Positions 35,025-43,995 of a stretch of 64,000 nt of DNA are shown here, in pieces. This DNA is from Streptomyces sp. NRRL S-1022. GTDB lineage: Bacteria; Actinomycetota; Actinomycetes; Streptomycetales; Streptomycetaceae. The stretch spans positions 88,913 through 152,912 of the forward strand of contig NZ_JOIU01000020.1 in NCBI RefSeq assembly GCF_000720135.1, written 5' to 3'. The notes under the pieces are model-generated. The model did no database searches and was not told the DNA's origin. It saw only the letters and a program-made list of their open reading frames with translations. How positions within the stretch are numbered: position 1 is the first letter of the stretch; every line of letters begins with the position of its first letter. The translations under genes and the position numbers were made by a program.

Positions 35025-36098
35025 ATGAGCACCCAGCGCCCCGGAGGGGACCTCGCCGACCGCATCCACGGCGGCTGGCTCGGCCGTATCGCGGGCAACA
35101 TGCTCGGCAAGCCGGTCGAGCAGGGCGAGGTGTGGACCCGCGACCGTATCGACGGCTATCTGCGCCGGGCCGCGGCCCTGCCGCTGACCGACTACCTCCC
35201 CGAGCCCGCCGACCCCGCCGAGGCCGCCGTGCTGCGCCCGGAGTGGCGCAGCTGCGTGCGCGGCCGGATCCACGGCAGCTGCCGGGACGACGACGTCGAC
35301 TACGCGATCCTCGGCCTGCACCTGCTGGAGACGCACGGCTTCGGCTTCAGCACCGAGCAGGTCGGCGACCTGTGGCTGCTGAGACTGCCGTACCTGCAGA
35401 CGTTCACGGCGGAACGGGCCGCGTACCGCAACCTCGCGAGCGGGCTGAAACCGCCGGTGACGGCGACGTACGACAACCCGTACCAGGAGTGGATCGGGGC
35501 GCTGATCCGCGCCGACGTCTACGGCTGGACCTGCCCCGGCGACCCGGTCCGGGCCGCCGGTCTGGCCCGCCGGGACGCGGTGCTCTCGCACACCGGCAAC
35601 GGCGTCTACGGCGCCATGTGGGCCGCCGCGCTGATCTCGGCGGCCTTCACCGCCCCGACGGTGCGGGACGCCCTGGACACCGCGCTGACGGTGATCCCGG
35701 CGAGCAGCCGGCTGGCCCGGACGGTACGGCGGGTGGCGTCCCTGCACGAGACGCGGCTGCCGTGGGAGGAGACGCTGGCCACGGTGGCCGAGGAGACCGC
35801 CGGCCTCGGCTGGATCCACACGGTGCCGAACGCCGCCGTGCTCACCGCCGGACTGCTGTACGGCGACGGCGACTTCACCCGGACCATCGCACTGACCGTG
35901 CGCGGCGGCCTCGACACCGACTCCAACGGGGCGACGGCCGGTTCGGTGGCCGGCGTCCTCACCGGGGCGGACGCGATCCCGGCGCGGTGGCGGGACCCGC
36001 TTGAGGACACGGTGCGCAGCGCGGTGTTCGGCTTCGACGGCGTCCGGATCAGCGCGCTGGCCGAACGAACCCTGCGCCTGGCGGGGACCGGGTCGTGA
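35025..36098 (+). CDS. ADP-ribosylglycohydrolase (DraG/ARH) family protein
   Basis: 357-residue all-alpha hydrolase that removes ADP-ribose from proteins or small molecules. The N-terminal signature IHGGWLGRIAGNMLGKPVE is present, then CRDDDVDYAILGLHLLE (metal-binding Asp residues), HTGNGVYGAMWAAALI, and the C-terminal di-Asp motif RGGLDTDSNGATAGSVAGVL. Both dinuclear metal sites therefore look intact. It is 28 bp upstream of a Nudix gene and 0.6 kb from a sirtuin gene, suggesting ADP-ribose metabolism. Target unknown. Confidence 0.9.
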   Translation: MSTQRPGGDLADRIHGGWLGRIAGNMLGKPVEQGEVWTRDRIDGYLRRAAALPLTDYLPEPADPAEAAVLRPEWRSCVRGRIHGSCRDDDVDYAILGLHLLETHGFGFSTEQVGDLWLLRLPYLQTFTAERAAYRNLASGLKPPVTATYDNPYQEWIGALIRADVYGWTCPGDPVRAAGLARRDAVLSHTGNGVYGAMWAAALISAAFTAPTVRDALDTALTVIPASSRLARTVRRVASLHETRLPWEETLATVAEETAGLGWIHTVPNAAVLTAGLLYGDGDFTRTIALTVRGGLDTDSNGATAGSVAGVLTGADAIPARWRDPLEDTVRSAVFGFDGVRISALAERTLRLAGTGS

Positions 36099-36126
36099 CG
36101 GCCCGGTGGCTGGTTACCCTTCCTGA

Positions 36127-36621
36127 ATGACCACGACGCCTGACTACGCCGCGTACATCGCGAGCCTGCCCCGTGTCCTCGCCGGCGCCGCCGCGCTCTT
36201 CCGGGACGCCGAGGGGCGGGTGCTGCTCGTCGAGCCGAACTACCGGGAGGGATGGGCACTCCCGGGCGGGACCGTCGAGTCCGACGACGGGGAGACCCCA
36301 CGCCAGGGCGCCCGCCGCGAGACGCTGGAGGAGATCGGCCTCGACCGGGAACTCGGCCGGCTGCTGGCCGTGGACTGGGTGCACGGCGCGGGCCGGCCGC
36401 CGCTGGTGGCGTACCTGTACGACGGCGGTGTCCTCACCGGCGCCGACCTGAAGGCGATCCGTCTGCAGGAGGAGGAGCTGCTGTCCTGGCGCCTGGTCGG
36501 GCGCGAGGAGCTGACCGCGCACCTGCCCGGCGCGCTGGGCCTCAGGGTGCTGGCCGCCCTGGACGTCCTGACGGCCGGCTCGGGCACGGCGGAACTGGAG
36601 AACGGCCACCGCGTGGCGTGA
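36127..36621 (+). CDS. Nudix hydrolase
   Basis: 164-residue Nudix pyrophosphohydrolase. The box reads GGTVESDDGETPRQGARRETLEEIGL (interrupted here: GGTVESDDGE followed by seven residues, then RETLEEIGL), with all catalytic Glu residues present but two extra residues before the first Glu compared with the usual G-x5-E. ADP-ribose would be a logical substrate beside the glycohydrolase and sirtuin genes, but the sequence does not prove it. It lies in a probable operon with the preceding gene. Confidence 0.88.
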   Translation: MTTTPDYAAYIASLPRVLAGAAALFRDAEGRVLLVEPNYREGWALPGGTVESDDGETPRQGARRETLEEIGLDRELGRLLAVDWVHGAGRPPLVAYLYDGGVLTGADLKAIRLQEEELLSWRLVGREELTAHLPGALGLRVLAALDVLTAGSGTAELENGHRVA

Positions 36622-36686
36622 CCGCGCGGCCCCGCGGGCCGTTATCCGCTCGCGGCGGCCGGGCCGCCCGCCCTACCCTCGGTGGC

Positions 36687-37424
36687 ATGGCCAAGCCTCT
36701 CGTCGCCCTGCTGAGCGGGGCCGGTATCTCCACCGACTCCGGGATCCCCGACTACCGCGGTCCGAACGGGCTGTGGCGGCGGGATCCGGAAGCCGAGAAG
36801 CTCGTGACGTACGAGTACTACATGGGCGACCCGGAGATCCGGCGGCGGTCCTGGCAGATGCGGCGCCGCAACCGCACCCTCGCGGCCGAGCCGAACGCGG
36901 CGCACCGGGCCGTCGCCGCACTGGAGCGGTCCGGCGTCCCGGTCCGGGTCATCACCCAGAACGTGGACGGACTGCACCAGCTCGCCGGCATGCCCGCCCG
37001 CAAGGTGCTCGAACTCCACGGCAGCGCCCGCAGCGTGGTCTGCACGCGGTGCCACGCGCGCGGCCCCATGGCGGACGCCCTGGCCCGGGTGGAGGCCGGC
37101 GAGGAGGACCCGCCGTGCCTGGAGTGCGGCGGCATCCTGAAGTCGGCGACCGTGATGTTCGGCGAGCGGCTGGACCCGGTGGTCCTCGGCGAGGCCGTGG
37201 CCATCACCAAGGCCTGCCAGGTGTTCGTCGCCGTCGGCAGCAGTCTCCAGGTGCAGCCCGCCGCCGGTCTCGTCGGCGTCGCCGCCGACCACGGCGCCCG
37301 CATCGTCATCGTCAACGCCGAACCGACCCCGTACGACGAGATCGCCGACGAGGTCGTACGGGAGCCCATCGGCACCGCGCTGCCCGTGCTGCTGGACCGG
37401 CTGGGCGCGGAGGGTGCCGGGTAG
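36687..37424 (+). CDS. NAD-dependent protein deacetylase (sirtuin, CobB type)
   Basis: 245-residue Sir2 enzyme that removes acyl groups from lysines using NAD, producing O-acetyl-ADP-ribose. Motifs: LLSGAGISTDSGIPDYRG (NAD binding), ITQNVDGLHQLAG, catalytic His in LELHGSA, zinc pairs CTRC and CLEC, and VAVGSSLQVQPAAGL. The order and length are those of bacterial CobB. It is 65 bp after the Nudix gene on the same strand and convergent with ogt. Confidence 0.93.
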   Translation: MAKPLVALLSGAGISTDSGIPDYRGPNGLWRRDPEAEKLVTYEYYMGDPEIRRRSWQMRRRNRTLAAEPNAAHRAVAALERSGVPVRVITQNVDGLHQLAGMPARKVLELHGSARSVVCTRCHARGPMADALARVEAGEEDPPCLECGGILKSATVMFGERLDPVVLGEAVAITKACQVFVAVGSSLQVQPAAGLVGVAADHGARIVIVNAEPTPYDEIADEVVREPIGTALPVLLDRLGAEGAG

Positions 37425-37441
37425 CGGGCGGGGCGGGCCGG

Positions 37442-37924
37442 TCAGAAGAGGGCGGTGCCGCGTTCGAAGTCCAGCAGGCGGCGCTTGCGGTCCAGGCCGC
37501 CGCCGTAGCCGGTGAGGTCCCCGCCCGCGCCGACGACCCGGTGGCAGGGCACGATGATGCCGATCGGGTTCCTGCCGTTGGCGAGGCCGACCGCGCGGGA
37601 CGCCCCGGGACTGCCGAGGGCGTCGGCGAGCCGGCCGTAGGAGCGGGTCTCGCCGTACGGGATGCGGGTCAGCCCGTCCCAGACGCGGCGCTGGAACGGG
37701 GTGCCGGTCAGGCGCAGTTCGAGGGTGAACTCCGTCAACTCGCCAGCGAAGTAGGCCGTGAGCTGCTCGGTGGCCTCGGCGAACGGGGTGTCGTCGGGGC
37801 TGCCGAAGGTCTCCTGTGCCGGGCGGTGGCGCTGGTCGGTCATGTAGAGGCCGCACAGGACGCCGTCGTCGGCGACGAGCGTGAGGGGGCCGTAGGGGCT
37901 GTCGATGACGGTGTGCTGCTTCAT
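37442..37924 (-). CDS. ogt: Methylated-DNA-protein-cysteine S-methyltransferase
   Basis: 160-residue O6-alkylguanine-DNA repair protein. The acceptor motif is VPCHRVVGAGGDLTGYGGG, where the Cys takes the alkyl group, preceded by the HTH segment PYGETRSYGRLADALGSPGA and the Arg finger RAVGLANGRNPI. It acts once per molecule. It begins 11 bp after the stop of the Ada-AlkA gene, so the two repair genes form one operon. Confidence 0.95.
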   Translation of the reverse strand: MKQHTVIDSPYGPLTLVADDGVLCGLYMTDQRHRPAQETFGSPDDTPFAEATEQLTAYFAGELTEFTLELRLTGTPFQRRVWDGLTRIPYGETRSYGRLADALGSPGASRAVGLANGRNPIGIIVPCHRVVGAGGDLTGYGGGLDRKRRLLDFERGTALF

Positions 37925-37935
37925 GGTGGAGATCC

Positions 37936-39414
37936 TCACGCGGGCAGGTGGTTGATCGGGTGGTCGTCGGTCGCCCACAGGTACTGCACCGCGTACGCCC
38001 GCCAGGGCCGCCAGCCGGCCGCACGGGCGGTCAGCGCGGCCGGGGTGGACGGCAGGCCCAGTTCCTTCGCGGCGCGCCGGATGCCGAGGTCGGTGGGGAG
38101 GAAGGCGTCGGGGTCGCCCAGGGCGCGCATGGCGATGACGTCCACCGTCCACGGGCCGAAGCCGGGCAGCGCGAGCAGCCGGGCCCGGGCCTCGGCCCAG
38201 TCGGCCTCCACGCCCAGGTGGAGATCGCCGTCGGCGAGCCGGCGGACGAGGGTGGTGAAGGTGGTGCGCCGGGTGCGGGGCATCGCCAGGTTCCCGGGGT
38301 CGACGGCGGCGAGCGCCCCGGGGTCGGGGAAGAGGTGGGTGAGGCCGCCCTCGGGGTCGTCCAGGGGTGTGCCGTGCGCGGTGACCAGGCGGGCCGCGTG
38401 GGTGCGGGCGGCGGCCGTGGACACCTGCTGCCCGAGTACGGCCCGCACCGCGAACTCGGCCTCGTCGACCGTGCGCGGCACCCGGCGCCCGGGTGCCCGG
38501 TCGACCAGCGGGGCGAGCAGCGGATCGGTGCGCAGCCGCTCGTCGACGGCGACCGGGTCGGCGTCCAGGTCGAGCAGGCGGCGGCAGCGGCTGATGGCCA
38601 CGGTCAGGTCGCGCAGGTCGCTCAGGGTGAGGCGGCAGGCGATGTGGCCGGGGCGGGGGGCGAGGGCGGCGATCCCGTGGCCGTACGGCAGGCGGAGCGT
38701 GCGCCGGTAGGCGCCGTCGCGCCACTCCTCGACCCCGGGCACGGCGGTGGCGGCGAGGTGGCCGAAGAGGTTGGACGGGTGCAGCGGGGCACGGAACGGC
38801 AGCCGCAGGGTGAGCACGCCCGGGGTGCCCGGACCGCTGCGCGGGGCGCGGGCGCGCAGCTCGCTCGGGGAGAGGGCGAAGACCTCGCGGACGGTGTCGT
38901 TGAAGGCGCGGATCGAGGAGAAGCCGGCCGCGAACGCGATCTCCGCCATGGGCAGCGTGCTGGTCTCGACGAGCAGCCGCGCGGTCTGGGCGCGCTGGGC
39001 ACGGGCGAGCGCGAGGGGGCCGGCGCCCAGTTCGGCGAGGAGCTGCCGCTCCACCTGCCGGGTGCTGTAGCCGAGCCGGGCGGCGAGTCCGGGCACGCCC
39101 TCGCGGTCCACGATGCCGTCGGCGATCAGCCGCATGGCCCGGGCCACCAGGTCGGCGCGCCGGTTCCACTCCGGGGAGCCGGGGCTGGTGTCGGGGCGGC
39201 AGCGTTTGCAGGCCCGGAAGCCGGCCTGCTGGCAGGCGGCGGCGCTCGGGTGGAACGTCATGTTCTCCGCCTTGGGCGGCACGACCGGGCAGCTCGGCCG
39301 GCAGTAGATCCGGGTGGTCAGGACGGCCGTGAAGAACCATCCGTCGAACCGCGCGTCCTTGGACTGCACGGCGCGCACGCAGTGCTCCCGGTCGAGGTGC
39401 ATCCCTGTCTGCAT
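37936..39414 (-). CDS. Ada-AlkA fusion: methyl-sensing regulator and 3-methyladenine glycosylase
   Basis: 492-residue protein with three parts. The Ada N-terminal zinc domain (about 1-80) has the four Cys as YCRPSC and CKRC; one of them accepts methyl from phosphotriesters and switches the protein on. An AraC-type HTH (about 85-180) includes EIAFAAGFSSIRAFNDTVREVF. The AlkA glycosylase domain (about 200-492) has the helix-hairpin-helix LLALPGFGPWTVDVIAMRAL and the catalytic Asp in FLPTDLGIRRA. The protein should both activate its own operon with ogt and excise alkylated bases. An ATG at 39402 is an alternative start. Confidence 0.93.
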   Translation of the reverse strand: MQTGMHLDREHCVRAVQSKDARFDGWFFTAVLTTRIYCRPSCPVVPPKAENMTFHPSAAACQQAGFRACKRCRPDTSPGSPEWNRRADLVARAMRLIADGIVDREGVPGLAARLGYSTRQVERQLLAELGAGPLALARAQRAQTARLLVETSTLPMAEIAFAAGFSSIRAFNDTVREVFALSPSELRARAPRSGPGTPGVLTLRLPFRAPLHPSNLFGHLAATAVPGVEEWRDGAYRRTLRLPYGHGIAALAPRPGHIACRLTLSDLRDLTVAISRCRRLLDLDADPVAVDERLRTDPLLAPLVDRAPGRRVPRTVDEAEFAVRAVLGQQVSTAAARTHAARLVTAHGTPLDDPEGGLTHLFPDPGALAAVDPGNLAMPRTRRTTFTTLVRRLADGDLHLGVEADWAEARARLLALPGFGPWTVDVIAMRALGDPDAFLPTDLGIRRAAKELGLPSTPAALTARAAGWRPWRAYAVQYLWATDDHPINHLPA

Positions 39415-39485
39415 GGCTCCAGCATCGGCGACCGCGCGTCCCGGGGCTGGCGGAAATCCGACACGTACGTGGGCCTGGCCAGGTC

Positions 39486-40334
39486 TCAGGCCCGGGCCGG
39501 GCGCGCCTGCCGGAACCGGGTGATCCACTCGGCGGTGGCCCGCAGTCCGCCGAAGGTGTAGAAGTGCACCTTCACCGCGCCGTGCCGGGCGGGGTCGTAG
39601 CGGTCGGCCAGCGCGTGCAGGAAGCGGTCGGGGCCGGCCGTACCCACCAGGTGGGTCAGCGACAGGCCGTACTTGCGGGCGACGGAGGCGCTGGTGCCGA
39701 CGCCGAACCGGGTGGCGTAGCCGAGCAGCCGGCGCACCCCCGCCGGTCCGGGGACGCCGATGCGGACGGGCAGGTGCACGCCGCGCGCGCGGAGGGCCTC
39801 CAGCCAGCCGAGGACCGGGTCGACGTCGAAGCCGAACTGGGTGATGACGTCCCCGGTGAACCGGTCGGCCCCGATGGCCGCCGCCTTGTCGGTGAGCGCC
39901 GACCACAGGGCCGGCTCGGCTATGCCGGGGTGGCCCTCGGGGTAGCCGGTGATGCCGACGTGCCGGACGCCGTGGCTGCGCAGCAGTCCGGTGCGCAGGA
40001 CCGCGAGGGCGTCGGCGTAGGGGCCCTCGGGGCGGGCGGGGTCGCCGCCGACGACGAACACGTTCTCGGCGGTGCCGTCGGCCGCGAGCCCGGCGAGGAA
40101 CTCCTCCAGGGCGGGCCGGGAGGGCAGGCGGCGCGCGGAGATGTGCGGTACGGGCACGAAGCCGTGCCGTTTGACCGCGCGGGCGGCCGCCAGCCGGGTC
40201 GCGGTGTCCTCGCCGGCCAGGAAGGTGATGTTGATCCGGGTGCCGGGCGGGATGCTGTCCCGCGCCTCCTCCAGACCGGGTACGTCCTTGCCGGTCATCT
40301 CCAGGGAGAAGTCGTCCAGCAGCGCAGGGTTCAT
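39486..40334 (-). CDS. Methylenetetrahydrofolate reductase-like protein
   Basis: 282-residue TIM-barrel flavoprotein of the MetF family, which reduces 5,10-methylenetetrahydrofolate. Seen are DDFSLEMTGKDVPGLEEAR, NITFLAGEDTATRLAAARA, FVPVPHISARRL, VFVVGGDPARPEGPYADAL, GYPEGHPG, FTGDVITQFGFDVDPV and VRIGVPGPAG. The spacing and shorter strands differ from the main methionine-pathway enzyme of streptomycetes, so it may be a specialised paralogue. The ATG at 40334 follows directly on a tandem repeat that supplies weak ribosome binding sites; the longer frame through that repeat is not used. Confidence 0.85.
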   Translation of the reverse strand: MNPALLDDFSLEMTGKDVPGLEEARDSIPPGTRINITFLAGEDTATRLAAARAVKRHGFVPVPHISARRLPSRPALEEFLAGLAADGTAENVFVVGGDPARPEGPYADALAVLRTGLLRSHGVRHVGITGYPEGHPGIAEPALWSALTDKAAAIGADRFTGDVITQFGFDVDPVLGWLEALRARGVHLPVRIGVPGPAGVRRLLGYATRFGVGTSASVARKYGLSLTHLVGTAGPDRFLHALADRYDPARHGAVKVHFYTFGGLRATAEWITRFRQARPARA

Positions 40335-40370
40335 GGTGCTTCTCGTGCTTCTCGTGCTTCTCGTGCTCCT
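40335..40370. repeat. Four 9-bp tandem repeats at a translation start
   Basis: On the minus strand the mRNA reads AGGAGCACG, then two copies of AGAAGCACG, then AGAAGCACC before the ATG. The best ribosome-binding sequence (AGGAG) is in the unit farthest from the start, and the nearest unit offers only AGAAG. Confidence 0.8.
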
Positions 40371-40547
40371 GGTACGGCTCGCCCCGGCGGGAACGCCCGG
40401 CCGTGGCGCGTACGGCTCGCCCGATGATGCCACGCGGGCCACGGGGTCCGGCGGGCAGGGGCACCGGTCGCGCGGCCACCCCGCCGGGGGCCGTCTCCGG
40501 TGGGGTGGCCGGTGCGCGTGAGCGGGGCGGGCCGGCCGCCGGGCGGC

Positions 40548-41000
40548 TCAGGCCGTCGCTTCCCGGCGGGTCGCCAGGGCCCAGAGCAGGAAGACGTCGA
40601 TCGCCATCATGACGAACGCCCAGACCGGCTGGTACGGCAGGAAGAGGAACTGCGCGACGAGGCTGAGCGAGACGACGAACAGACCGGCGAACCGGGCCCG
40701 GGCCAGGTCCATGAGCAGGCCGATGCCGATCAGCAGGACCAGGGCACCGAGGATGACGTGGATCACGCCCCAGCCGGTGAGGTTCATCTTGTAGACGTAG
40801 GCGCCCAGGCGGAAGTAGACGTCGTCCCCGGCGATCGCGGCGATGCCCTGGAGGACGGCGAGGATGCCGCTGCACACCATCAGTACGCCGGCGAACGTGA
40901 CGCCGCCGGTCGCCCAGCCGCCGCCCCGGGCCGTGGGCTGCCGGGGCGGCCACGAGCCGCCCGGGGAGGCCGGTCCACCCGGCTGCGCTGCCTGGCTCAT
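40548..41000 (-). CDS. Four-helix membrane protein (DUF7144-like)
   Basis: 150-residue membrane protein. After a Pro/Gly-rich cytoplasmic start come four hydrophobic helices (about residues 33-55, 72-96, 100-120, 124-143), with the conserved-looking segment NLTGWGVIHVILGALVLLIG. The pattern matches small actinobacterial membrane proteins of the DUF7144 type. Function unknown. AAGGGA precedes the ATG at 41000. It stands alone between the MetF-like and macro-domain genes. Confidence 0.75.
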   Translation of the reverse strand: MSQAAQPGGPASPGGSWPPRQPTARGGGWATGGVTFAGVLMVCSGILAVLQGIAAIAGDDVYFRLGAYVYKMNLTGWGVIHVILGALVLLIGIGLLMDLARARFAGLFVVSLSLVAQFLFLPYQPVWAFVMMAIDVFLLWALATRREATA

Positions 41001-41135
41001 GAGCGTGTCCCTTCTGCCGCCCCGTTCGTCGGGTGCCCGGGCGCCCGACGAGGGGCACGGGGGCACTCCGAGCGTCGGCCAGGGGGCGGCCGGGCGCACC
41101 GGGTACGGGGCCGTCCGGGTGGTCCGGGGCCCGGG

Positions 41136-41645
41136 TCAGCCGGTCTGCCGGGCGAACGCCTCGTAGGCGCGCTCGTCGAACAGCACGAACCGGACCTCCT
41201 CCACGGCCGTCGCCGTGCTCCGTACCGTTTCGACCGCGATCCGCGCCGCGTCCTCCATCGGCCAGCGGTACACGCCGGTGGAGATCGCCGGGAACGCGAC
41301 CGTGCGGGCGCCGAGTTCGTCGGCGACCCGCAGGGACTCGCGGTAGCAGGAGGCGAGCAGGTCCGAGCGGTCCTCGTGCGGGCTGTACACCGGGCCGACG
41401 GTGTGGATCACCCAGCGGGCGGGGAGTTCGCCCGCCGTGGTGGCGACCGCCTGGCCGGTGGGGAGGCCTTTTCCGTACCGGGAGGCGCGCAGGGCGCGGC
41501 ACTCCGCCAGGACGGCGGGGCCGCCGCGGCGGTGGATCGCGCCGTCGACCCCGCCGCCGCCGAGGAGGGAGGAGTTGGCCGCGTTGACGAGGGCGTCGGC
41601 GTGCTGCCGGGTGATGTCGCCCTGGACGAGCGTGAGGGTGGTCAC
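41136..41645 (-). CDS. Macro domain protein (O-acetyl-ADP-ribose deacetylase type)
   Basis: 169-residue single macro domain. The ADP-ribose-binding and catalytic loops are intact: [20 protein letters not shown] (Asn and Asp), [21 protein letters not shown] and [20 protein letters not shown]. MacroD-type enzymes hydrolyse O-acetyl-ADP-ribose made by sirtuins and also remove mono-ADP-ribose from acidic residues. It starts with GTG overlapping the upstream flavoprotein stop by 4 bp. A sirtuin, a Nudix and an ADP-ribosylglycohydrolase gene lie 4-6 kb away. Confidence 0.92.
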   Translation of the reverse strand: MTTLTLVQGDITRQHADALVNAANSSLLGGGGVDGAIHRRGGPAVLAECRALRASRYGKGLPTGQAVATTAGELPARWVIHTVGPVYSPHEDRSDLLASCYRESLRVADELGARTVAFPAISTGVYRWPMEDAARIAVETVRSTATAVEEVRFVLFDERAYEAFARQTG

Positions 41646-43063
41646 GGCGTCCGCCGCAGTCTCCGCCAGACGGCCTTGGCCGCGTTGTGGCCCGACATGC
41701 CGTGCACGCCGGGTCCGGGCGGGGTGGCCGAGGAGCAGATGAACACGGCCGGGTGGGGCGTGTGGTACGGGAACAGGGACAGCTTGGGGCGCAGCAGCAA
41801 CTGGAGTCCGGAGGCCGCGCCGCAGGCGATGTCGCCGCCGACGTAGTTGGCGTTGTGGGCGGCCATCTCGGCGGGTCCGGCGGTGGCGCGGGCGAGGACG
41901 CGGTCGCGGAAGCCGGGGGCGAAGCGCTCCAGCTGGCGTTCTATGGCGTCGGTGAGGTCCCCGGACCAGCCGTTCGGCACGTGGCCGTACGCCCAGAAGA
42001 CCTGCTTGCCCTCGGGGGCGCGGGTGGGGTCGGCCACGCTCGGCTGCACGGTGATCATGAACGGCTTGTCGGGGGCGCGGCCCTCGCGGGAGGCGGCGCG
42101 CAGGGCGGTGCCGATCTCGGCCCGGCTCGCGCCGATCTGCACCGTGCCGGCGGTGCGGGCCTCGGGCGCGGTCCACGGCACCGGTCCGTCCAGCGCGTAG
42201 TCGATCTTGAAGACGCCGGGGCCGTAGCGGTAGTTCGCGTAGTAGTCGCCGAAGCCGGCGATGCGGGCGAGCGCGGTGGGCGAGGTGTCGAAGACGTAGG
42301 CGCGCGCGGGCGGCAGGTCGTCCAGCCGCTTGACCTCGTAGTCGGTGTGCACGGCGCCGCCGAGGTCGGTCAGGTAGGCGGCGAGGGCGTCGGAGACGGC
42401 CTGGGAGCCGCCGCGGGGCACGGGCCAGCCGCGGGCGTGCGCGGAGAGGGCGAAGACCAGTCCGACGGCGCTGGTGGCGAGACCGTCGAGCGGCGCCATG
42501 ACATGGGCGACCAGGCCCGCGAAGAGGGCCTTGAACCGCTCGTCCTTGAAGCGGCGCATCAGCCAGGTGGACGGCGGCAGGCCGGCCAGGCCGAAGCGGG
42601 CCAGGGTGACGGGGTCGCGTGGCAGCGCCGTCAGCGGCAGGGACATGAAGTCGCGTACGAGGGTGTCCCAGTGGGCGAGGAGCGGTTCGACCAGCCTGCG
42701 GTACGGCCCCGCGTCGCGCGGTCCGAAGGAGGCGGCGGTCTCGGCCACCGAGCGGGACAGCACGGCCGCGCTGCCGTCCGGGAACGGGTGGGCCATGGGC
42801 AGCGGGGCGTGCAGCCACTCCAGGCCGTACCGGTCGAGGGGCATCGCGCGGAACGCCGGGGAGTTGACGCCGAGGGGGTGGGCGGCCGAGCACGGGTCGT
42901 GCCGGAAGCCGGGGAGGGTCAGTTCCTCGGTGCGGGCGCCGCCGCCCACGGTGGGCTTCGCCTCGAACAGGGCCACGGAGAAGCCGCGGCGGGCCAGCTC
43001 CACGGCAGCGGTCAGTCCGTTCGGTCCCGCACCCACCACGACCGCATCGAGCATCGACGGCAC
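41642..43063 (-). CDS. Phytoene-desaturase-like FAD oxidoreductase
   Basis: 473-residue flavoprotein of the carotenoid isomerase/phytoene dehydrogenase-like family. The FAD-binding motif is [20 protein letters not shown] with the acidic end at [17 protein letters not shown]. The C-terminal FAD segment is around [12 protein letters not shown]. No carotenoid gene is nearby, so carotenoid desaturation is not implied; the substrate is unknown. It is probably co-translated with the macro-domain gene through the GTGA overlap. Confidence 0.87.
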   Translation of the reverse strand: MPSMLDAVVVGAGPNGLTAAVELARRGFSVALFEAKPTVGGGARTEELTLPGFRHDPCSAAHPLGVNSPAFRAMPLDRYGLEWLHAPLPMAHPFPDGSAAVLSRSVAETAASFGPRDAGPYRRLVEPLLAHWDTLVRDFMSLPLTALPRDPVTLARFGLAGLPPSTWLMRRFKDERFKALFAGLVAHVMAPLDGLATSAVGLVFALSAHARGWPVPRGGSQAVSDALAAYLTDLGGAVHTDYEVKRLDDLPPARAYVFDTSPTALARIAGFGDYYANYRYGPGVFKIDYALDGPVPWTAPEARTAGTVQIGASRAEIGTALRAASREGRAPDKPFMITVQPSVADPTRAPEGKQVFWAYGHVPNGWSGDLTDAIERQLERFAPGFRDRVLARATAGPAEMAAHNANYVGGDIACGAASGLQLLLRPKLSLFPYHTPHPAVFICSSATPPGPGVHGMSGHNAAKAVWRRLRRTP

Positions 43064-43149
43064 CTTCGGACCCCTTCGTCAGCCGACGGCCATTCTGGAT
43101 CAGGATATGCCGGGGAGCGGCACTCCCCCGGCCCGGGTGGCCCGGAGCG

Positions 43150-43995
43150 TCAGGACGCGCTGCGCAGCAGGCCGGCCACCCGGCGGGCGGTGGCGGCGTC
43201 CCGGGCGGCGGTGAACGGCAGTGCGTTGCCGCCGGTGACGCGGAACGGCTCGCCGCTCAGGGTGAGGTGCGCGCCGCCCGCCTCCTCGACCAGGAGCAGA
43301 CCGGCCGCGTGGTCCCAGGCGGCCTCCCAGGAGAACGCCACGGCGTCCAGCTCGCCGCGGGCGACGGCGAGGTACTCCAGGCCGGCGGAGCCGCACGCGC
43401 GCGGGGCGAGGCCGTCGGTCCACAGCACGCGCAGCGCGCGCTTCTGCTCGTCGGTGGTGTAGTCCGGGTGGGAGGTGGCGACGACGAGGTCCCGGCCGGG
43501 CGCGGGGCTGCCCGCGGACAGCCGCTGCCCGTCGAGGAAGGCGCCGTGGCCGCGGACGGCGGTGGCGAACTGGTCGCGCGCCGCCGCGTAGGTCCACGAG
43601 GCACGTATGACACCGCGCTGGACGAGCGCCACCAGGGTGCAGAAGCCGTCGTCGCCGTGCACGAACTGGCGGGTGCCGTCGACGGGGTCGACGATCCAGA
43701 CCGGGGCGTCGCCCTGGAGCGCCTCGTACACCGCGGGATCGGCGTGCACCGCTTCCTCGCCGACCACGACCGAGCCGGGCAGCAGGGCGCTGAGGTCCTC
43801 GGTGAGCCGCAGTTCGGCGAGGCGGTCGGCGTCCGTCACCAGGTCGTGCGGCCCGTTCTTCTGGTCCACCTCGTGCGCGGCGAGGCGGCGGAAGCGGGGC
43901 AGGATCTCGGCCGCGGCGGCCTTGCGGACCGCCTCCTCCACGTCGGCCGAGCAGCGGGCGAGAAACTCCTCGATGGTTTCCGTCTCTTCGATCAT
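43150..43995 (-). CDS. Inositol monophosphatase family enzyme
   Basis: 281-residue metal-dependent phosphatase. The family motifs are DLVTDADRLAE, VVVGEEAVHADP, WIVDPVDGTRQFVHG (metal-binding Asp residues) and WEAAWDHAAGLLLVEEAGG. Members act on inositol phosphates, histidinol phosphate or 3'-phosphoadenosine 5'-phosphate, and the sequence does not decide among them. I chose the ATG at 43995 because GGGGG precedes it; starts at 44004 and 44025 lack a binding site. Confidence 0.88.
   Translation of the reverse strand: MIEETETIEEFLARCSADVEEAVRKAAAAEILPRFRRLAAHEVDQKNGPHDLVTDADRLAELRLTEDLSALLPGSVVVGEEAVHADPAVYEALQGDAPVWIVDPVDGTRQFVHGDDGFCTLVALVQRGVIRASWTYAAARDQFATAVRGHGAFLDGQRLSAGSPAPGRDLVVATSHPDYTTDEQKRALRVLWTDGLAPRACGSAGLEYLAVARGELDAVAFSWEAAWDHAAGLLLVEEAGGAHLTLSGEPFRVTGGNALPFTAARDAATARRVAGLLRSAS

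Noticed and set aside
40335..40442. Extended N-terminus of the MetF-like protein with an RST repeat
   Set aside because: The frame stays open through the 9-bp repeats and would add Arg-Ser-Thr units, but the conserved domain begins just after the ATG at 40334 and the upstream starts have no ribosome binding site.
41642..43063. A carotenoid biosynthesis locus
   Set aside because: Only a phytoene-desaturase-like protein is present. No phytoene synthase, GGPP synthase or lycopene cyclase gene is nearby, and the partner gene is a macro-domain protein.
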